Assembly: GCA_011800805.1 (NCBI GenBank)
Contig: MPNW01000132.1
Coordinates: 120,402 to 184,401, forward strand
DNA: 64,000 nucleotides
Origin: Hirudo medicinalis
Taxonomy: Eukaryota; Annelida; Clitellata; Hirudinida; Hirudinidae
Direction of reading: 5' to 3'
Part shown: positions 63,301 through 64,000 of the stretch, piece by piece
How positions within the stretch are numbered: the first letter of the stretch is position 1
Layout of the letters: every line of letters begins with the position of its first letter
Translations under genes and position numbers: made by a program
Notes under the pieces: model-generated
What the model was told of the DNA's origin: nothing
The model's input: the letters and a program-made list of their open reading frames with translations, nothing else
The model's database searches: none

Positions 63301-63761
63301 GAAGAGATCAACGAATGCATCCATGATGAACAATTCAACGATGTGAGCGAATCTGTACCATGTTGGATGGCATTCCCAATCAAATAAAATCTGGAAAAGT
63401 TTCCTCTTTAGAAAGTCTTTCTTTGTTTCTCCTTTCTCAAGAGTAAAGAAACCTGCTCGGAAGAAATTGTCTAATTTCATACAAGTGCCTATTTTAATTT
63501 GCAAACAATAATCTCGTACCTTTCTTTTTCTTCCCTGATGCGGACTTCAACAAATTTTTCAGGATTAACACATCTGCCAGGAAAAGATTTAGTTATTTTT
63601 TGACTTATAATTAACCACTTAAAAGTCCTTCAAATATTTTCTGAGAATTTGTACCGACCCTTCATGTCGAGAGAGGCACTGGGAGAATGGAGAACAAACG
63701 GGTTTCCTGCGAAGTAATCGTGCTTTTGTTTCGTCCAAGGAACGACGCTGTTGTTGTCGCT
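46348..63761 (-). CDS. Voltage-gated sodium channel alpha subunit, Nav1 type (domains II-IV, 5' part outside window)
   Basis: Exons: 63761-63659, 63573-63520, 63452-63205, 61046-60873, 60814-60651, 60165-59985, 59529-59334, 55037-54906, 53634-53405, 53227-53024, 52922-52743, 52677-52555, 52489-52217, 51548-51495, 51444-51303, 51239-51136, 50482-50212, 47396-46348; 1293 residues. Domain I and the N-terminus lie beyond 64000. S4 segments: [19 protein letters not shown] (II), [18 protein letters not shown] (III), [17 protein letters not shown] (IV). Filter residues: Glu in [12 protein letters not shown] (II), Lys in [11 protein letters not shown] (III), Ala in QICTSAGWE (IV). The III-IV linker reads [20 protein letters not shown], so the inactivation triad is MLM. 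The C-terminus has an EF-like region and an IQ motif ([15 protein letters not shown]). The II-III linker is short. Introns carry many mobile elements. Confidence 0.95.
47711..47919 (+). mobile_element. tRNA-derived SINE, family 1, full-length-looking copy
   Basis: Head GCGTGCAGGTTGGTCGAATG (A box) and GTGTTCGCAACCC (B box). Then come GAGCGCCCTCGGGTAGGGGC, GCTATATAAATGG, and a 3' part ending AGATCGGCTAAATATAAATA. The copy at 60365-60567 matches it over the whole length. It lies in the last Nav intron, antisense to the gene. Confidence 0.9.
47947..48745. mobile_element. Non-autonomous element with TAGAGACC inverted ends (hAT-like)
   Basis: The left end reads TAGAGACCAACCGAATGTG; the right end reversed reads TAGAGACCGACCGAATTTC. 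Both ends contain clusters of AAACCGAAA and GGTTTCGG. The 8-bp flanks ATTGAATT and ACTGAAGC agree at five of eight positions, a possible decayed target duplication. There is no transposase frame. The superfamily is uncertain. Confidence 0.65.
48411..48464 (+). mobile_element. Tail-only retrotransposon insertion (54 bp) with 14-bp target duplication
   Basis: TTAGGCTGAGCTGG occurs at 48397-48410 and 48465-48478. The 54 bp between repeat the same tail block as 1557-1614 with no mismatch over the shared 50 bp. It interrupts the TAGAGACC element, so it is younger than that element. Confidence 0.9.
48840..49420. other. Unidentified GC-richer block in the last Nav intron
   Basis: Several open frames overlap here on both strands (48857-49108 -, 48868-49086 +, 49165-49374 +, 49186-49416 -). 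The block is visibly less AT-rich than its surroundings. No domain is recognised. It may be a decayed transposon or gene fragment. Confidence 0.35.
54218..54425. repeat. SINE-tail fragment followed by AAT/ATT-rich tandem repeats
   Basis: GAGCGCCCCTGATGC and AAGGCGCCTTATAAATG resemble the 3' part of SINE family 1. They are followed by AAT repeats that turn into ATT repeats (a long hairpin) and by duplicated AATATACATTATAAAAG units. Confidence 0.65.
55460..56205 (-). mobile_element. Tc1-like transposon remnant
   Basis: The minus strand starts with [18 protein letters not shown] near 56200 and continues through decayed frames to [20 protein letters not shown]. It ends with pieces of the SPDLNPIENLW region and a C-terminal [16 protein letters not shown]. 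Stops and frameshifts are frequent. It lies in the Nav intron between 54906-55037 and 59334-59529, in gene orientation. Confidence 0.85.
56255..56437 (-). mobile_element. tRNA-like SINE, family 2, copy A, with a neighbouring tail block
   Basis: Read on the minus strand, 56360-56262 has an A-box-like GGCATGGTTAAAACTTCGCC, a B-box-like CGGATTGGAATCCC, then CTCTCCTAACCATCCGGATA and AACGGACGTTAATAAA. Directly upstream on the same strand (56437-56385) lies a tail block ending GGACTTTAATCAAATAAATA, the relative of the tail-only insertions. The two look like adjacent members of one family. Confidence 0.7.
56438..56554 (-). mobile_element. tRNA-like SINE, family 2, copy B, 3' part (split by piggyBac)
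   Basis: On the minus strand this reads TTAA, GACTTCCGCCTCTCAGGATG, GCAGCACGGATTCGAATCCC (B box), GTTGCGGGA, then CTAGCTATGCAACGGTCGTT. Its 5' part lies on the far side of the piggyBac at 58472-58489 and reads TCCCGCATGGTTTAATGG. Joined at one TTAA, they form a 71-nt tRNA-shaped unit whose ends TCCCGCA and TGCGGGA pair perfectly. The anticodon loop suggests a Glu(CTC)-like origin, with low certainty. Confidence 0.85.
56555..58467 (-). mobile_element. piggyBac transposon, decayed, inserted in SINE copy B
   Basis: The element is bounded by TTAA at 56551-56554 and 58468-58471. The inverted ends are CCCTTGGATGTCTGAG on the left and, reversed, CCCTTGGACGCCTAAG on the right: 13 of 16 match. The minus strand holds the second half of a DDE_Tnp_1_7 transposase. 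It begins near 58040 with [20 protein letters not shown], continues [12 protein letters not shown] and [20 protein letters not shown], and ends in the Cys-rich domain ([27 protein letters not shown]) near 57050. The N-terminal half is missing and stops are present, so it is inactive. Confidence 0.92.
60365..60567 (+). mobile_element. tRNA-derived SINE, family 1 copy (in Nav intron)
   Basis: Head GCGTGCAGATTGGCCGAATG, B box GTGTTCGCAACCC, then GAGCACTCTCGGGTAGAGGC, GCTATATAAATGG and the tail AGATCGGATAAATACAAATA. It closely matches 47711-47919. Confidence 0.9.
62494..63113 (-). mobile_element. Merlin DNA transposon, internally deleted, with perfect ends
   Basis: Perfect 26-bp inverted repeats lie at 62494-62519 and 63088-63113 and begin GGATCTTTTCCAGATAAGCC. 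They are flanked by a perfect 8-bp duplication CTATGTAC (62486-62493, 63114-63121). The minus strand encodes the N-terminus of an IS1595/ISXO2-like transposase (62947-62804, [20 protein letters not shown]). After an internal loss the C-terminus follows: NHIENFVD, then in the next frame [15 protein letters not shown] and [17 protein letters not shown], ending at a TAA at 62585-62587. Merlin is the eukaryotic superfamily with IS1016/ISXO2-type transposase and 8-9-bp duplications. The catalytic core is missing. Confidence 0.9.
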
Positions 63762-63873
63762 CTGAGAAAGCTTAAAGTAATTTCAAATAATTATTCACCA
63801 ATCATTGACTATATAATCTTATGACTATATAATATAAGTCTATATAAACTTAAATAAACAGATGACCAGAGAT

Positions 63874-64000
63874 ATATTCAATAAAGAGCATTCAATTATA
63901 AAGCTCATACGAATGATATTCAATAAAGAGCATTCAATTATAAAGCTCATACGAATGATATTCAATAAAGAGCATTCAATTATAAAGCTCATACGAATGA
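63874..64000. repeat. 42-bp tandem repeat running to the window edge
   Basis: The unit starts ATATTCAATAAAGAGCATTC and ends CTCATACGAATG. It repeats three times from 63874 with essentially no change. The array continues past the right edge. It lies in a Nav intron 5' of the first visible exon. Confidence 0.9.

Overview
The window is AT-rich nuclear DNA from an animal. It holds seven spliced protein-coding genes, introns from about 60 bp to several kb, abundant simple repeats and many decayed transposons. The sodium channel is Nav1-type: Glu, Lys and Ala are visible at the domain II, III and IV positions of the DEKA filter. Together with Meis and Numb orthologues this points to a bilaterian invertebrate. 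I cannot name the phylum from this window. There is no bacterial, viral or CRISPR content.

Layout, left to right. 1-4970: LINE and Tc1 remnants and simple repeats. 5079-14301 (+): a Meis/homothorax TALE homeobox gene in 11 exons, with an exact PBX-MEIS motif just upstream. 14302-17302: repeats and a decayed LINE reverse transcriptase. 18167-21219 (+): Numb in 11 exons. 22192-24372 (-): ADP-dependent glucokinase in 5 exons. 24373-27605: repeats and a hAT fragment. 27606-29139 (+): proteasome subunit PSMD8/Rpn12 in 8 exons. 29693-34048 (-): an HSP110/HSPA4 chaperone in 15 exons, with a heat-shock element and TATA-like box at its 5' end. 34771-40045 (-): a VIP36/LMAN2 L-type lectin in 9 exons, with Tc1, SINE, Helitron and mariner pieces in its introns. 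41029-44993 (+): a BTB-Kelch protein with a 60-nt in-frame intron and one frame break. 46348-63761 (-): domains II-IV and the C-terminus of a voltage-gated sodium channel in 18 exons; domain I lies beyond the right edge. The channel introns hold two SINEs, a hAT-like element, a Tc1 remnant, a piggyBac inserted into a tRNA-like SINE, and a Merlin element with perfect ends.

Neighbours are mostly convergent (Numb/ADPGK, PSMD8/HSP110, Kelch/Nav) or divergent (LMAN2/Kelch). PSMD8 and HSP110 both serve proteostasis and LMAN2 serves glycoprotein export, but nothing shows co-regulation. Exon models were built by hand from splice sites, reading frame and family homology. Every model closes in frame except the Kelch gene.

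The most interesting signals are: tail-only retro-insertions of about 55 bp with long target-site duplications, the nested piggyBac, the internally deleted Merlin, the optional in-frame Kelch intron, two GC-AG introns in Meis, and an altered inactivation motif (MLM) in the sodium channel.
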